A DNA stretch of 64,000 nt from Plasmodium coatneyi (taxonomy: Eukaryota > Apicomplexa > Aconoidasida > Haemosporida > Plasmodiidae), in NCBI RefSeq assembly GCF_001680005.1, contig NC_033564.1, forward strand, positions 1,922,001 through 1,986,000, written 5' to 3'. The notes under the pieces are model-generated. The model was not told where the DNA came from and ran no database searches. It worked only from the letters and a program-made list of their open reading frames with translations. Shown one piece after another: positions 62,185 through 64,000 of this stretch. The position numbers and the translations under genes were made by a program. Each line of letters starts with the position of its first letter. Position 1 is the stretch's first letter.

Positions 62185-64000
62185 ATGGGAGCTTACTTGT
62201 CGGCACCTAAAACGAATAAGGAGTCCCTGGATGGAGGAAACTTAGAGCTAGACCCAAGCAGATATGGACTGTCGTGCATGCAAGGATGGAGGAAGAACAT
62301 GGAAGATAGTCACATTTGCTACAACAATCTGAAATTGAACGAAATAGAGGAGGACGTATCCATTTATGGTGTTTTCGATGGACATGGAGGACCAAATGTA
62401 TCAAAATGGATTTCATATAATTTCAGAAGGATCTTTTTAAAATGCATAAAAGAAGCTAGTGAGGAATTAACAAAGAAAAATCTCAACAAGTCTAAACATT
62501 ATAAATTAAAACTAATAAAATTAACCCTTGAAAAAACATTTCTGAAATTAGATGAAGAAATGCTTCTCACGGAAAATCAAGAAAAATTAAAAAAATATAG
62601 CGTACCAACACAGGAAAATGAAGAAGAATCGGACACAAGGGAAAATTATTTGTACTCCATTTTGAACGACATAATATCGAAAAATATAAGCATCAAAGCT
62701 ATAGAGAAAGATGGGAAGAGGTGCTTACAGGTTGTTTATAATAAGGAAGGAAATCCAGTGGATGATGGCAACGCAGAATCGTCCACCACGCTGGCCGATG
62801 AGGAAAATAACAAATCGCCAGACTTGCTAGGCAGTACGGATAGTATAGTTAAGGAGGAGGAAGAAGAAGTTGACGAAGATGGTGATGAAGCTGGGGAAAA
62901 GGGGATAGCAAAAGAGGACGGAGCGAATAACGATGCCGTGAAGAAGGAGAGCTCCAAAGATGGTGGAAGCACACAAGATGGAAACAATAAAACCTTAAAG
63001 AAAGACGACGAAATTTCGGAAGGCTTAACTGCTAACGGTGGAGAAGAAAAAGGTGCCATCAAGGGGGAAGTAGAAAAGAGCGAAAAGACGGAAGAAGATG
63101 AGGAGAAAAATAAGGAAGCAAATGTTGCAGAGGGCAAGGTGAAAGAGGAGGATGGTAAGGAACACGTCGATGGGTATGCCGACAAGGGAGAAAGCGCGGA
63201 AACAAATACGAAGAGGTTAAAGAAAGGCATGAATAACGAGTATTCGAGCAGCGAAAAGGAGAGCAACAAGGAGGAAGATCTCTCCGATGGTGGTAGTGGT
63301 AGCACATGCGAACCGGTGGTGAAAGCCGAACTGACGTATGACAATCTAAAATGCATGGAGGAGGCCGCAGCCAAAGAAGCGAAAAATAATGGGCCAAACG
63401 GGAACTTACCAGGGTTTGATGAAAGCGCACTGAGGTTATATGAAAAAGGAAGCAGCAGCAGCGAAGAAGGATTTTCCTATGACGAGGCTGTGACAAATGT
63501 TATCGATAACAACATAAGTAGTAACAACGACGCCAGTAACGAGGCAGACGATTGCAATGGGTTATATTCGTCCGATGAGTTACGCCTATTTGAAAATTAC
63601 TACTCAAATGACTATGAAGATAACATAGCTTATAGTTGCGGGTCGACAGCAATAGTTGCAGTTATCCTTAAGGGGTACCTTATAGTGGCCAATGCAGGAG
63701 ATTCGAGAGCCATCGTTTGTTTTAATGGGAACTCCTTAGGTATGTCCACTGATCATAAGCCCCATTTGCAGGAAGAAGAAGCCCGAATTAAAAAGGCAGG
63801 AGGATATATTTCCAATGGAAGGGTAGATGGAAACTTAAATTTGACAAGAGCAATTGGTGATTTACACTATAAAAGGGATCCATTTTTACCTCAGAAGGAT
63901 CAGAAAATTTCTGCTTTCCCGGAAGTTACTTGTGTTACCTTAACCCCGGAAGATGAATTTTTATTCCTTGCTTGTGATGGTATTTGGGATTGTAAGGATG
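62185..64000 (+). CDS. PPM2: protein phosphatase PPM2 (PP2C family), 5' part, runs off the window
   Basis: A metal-dependent Ser/Thr phosphatase. 605 codons are present with no stop. The start MGAYLS fits an N-myristoylation signal and begins GAYLSAPKTNKESLDGG, followed by the PP2C N-terminal block GLSCMQGWRKNMEDSHI. Metal and catalytic motifs: Asp65 (YGVFDGHGG), CGSTAIVAV (about 485), Asp506 (ANAGDSRAIV), Asp559 (LTRAIGDLHY) and Asp598 (LACDGIWD). Between the first and second halves lies a Glu/Lys-rich insert of roughly 350 residues (about 130-480) within the phosphatase fold; PP2C domains normally run about 250-300 residues in all. From memory, the P. falciparum PP2C at this locus carries two catalytic modules; only the first is visible. 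The gene is divergent from GC-alpha. Confidence 0.95.
   Translation, partial: MGAYLSAPKTNKESLDGGNLELDPSRYGLSCMQGWRKNMEDSHICYNNLKLNEIEEDVSIYGVFDGHGGPNVSKWISYNFRRIFLKCIKEASEELTKKNLNKSKHYKLKLIKLTLEKTFLKLDEEMLLTENQEKLKKYSVPTQENEEESDTRENYLYSILNDIISKNISIKAIEKDGKRCLQVVYNKEGNPVDDGNAESSTTLADEENNKSPDLLGSTDSIVKEEEEEVDEDGDEAGEKGIAKEDGANNDAVKKESSKDGGSTQDGNNKTLKKDDEISEGLTANGGEEKGAIKGEVEKSEKTEEDEEKNKEANVAEGKVKEEDGKEHVDGYADKGESAETNTKRLKKGMNNEYSSSEKESNKEEDLSDGGSGSTCEPVVKAELTYDNLKCMEEAAAKEAKNNGPNGNLPGFDESALRLYEKGSSSSEEGFSYDEAVTNVIDNNISSNNDASNEADDCNGLYSSDELRLFENYYSNDYEDNIAYSCGSTAIVAVILKGYLIVANAGDSRAIVCFNGNSLGMSTDHKPHLQEEEARIKKAGGYISNGRVDGNLNLTRAIGDLHYKRDPFLPQKDQKISAFPEVTCVTLTPEDEFLFLACDGIWDCKD

Overview
This is nuclear DNA of a malaria parasite (Plasmodium). 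The base composition is moderately AT-rich, genes are separated by long stretches full of poly(A)/poly(T) tracts, introns are short GT-AG introns, and many proteins carry long charged low-complexity inserts. Two landmark genes fix the identification: the membrane-anchored subtilisin-like protease SUB2 at the left end and the giant P4-ATPase/guanylyl-cyclase fusion GC-alpha at the right end, followed by the protein phosphatase PPM2. From memory, these genes lie in the same order on P. falciparum chromosome 11. The composition, much less AT-rich than P. falciparum, points to the P. vivax / P. cynomolgi / P. knowlesi group. The species cannot be fixed by eye.

Left part (1-24 kb). In order: SUB2 (+); the U2 spliceosomal RNA (-); a mitochondrial-type ribosomal protein uS9 (+); an unrecognised 435-residue protein (-); a CLPTM1-family membrane protein (-); an RCC1-repeat protein (-); an apicoplast-type ribosomal protein uS14 whose second exon is recovered here (-); a two-exon coiled-coil protein (-); and an EF-hand protein (+).

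Middle part (24-43 kb). In order: a tentative 85-residue two-exon secretory ORF (+); a two-exon tyrosine-rich protein (-); a two-exon coiled-coil protein of 780 residues (+); a single-exon 2749-residue scaffold-like protein (+); the ubiquitin-like modifier URM1 (+); a two-exon four-helix membrane protein (+); and a TMEM42-like membrane protein (-).

Right part (43-64 kb). GC-alpha (-, 11.6 kb uninterrupted) makes cGMP, the activator of the parasite kinase PKG. PKG controls egress, invasion and gamete activation; SUB2 acts in the shedding step of the same invasion programme. A gene-free stretch of about 5.3 kb separates GC-alpha from the divergent PPM2 gene (+), which runs off the window.

There is no operon structure. 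The genes span housekeeping (U2, uS9, uS14, URM1), organelle biology and invasion signalling. No mobile element, CRISPR array or tRNA gene was seen. Two reading-frame breaks (SUB2 at a 30-A tract; the 5' end of the 435-residue gene) look more like sequence errors than biology, but need raw reads.
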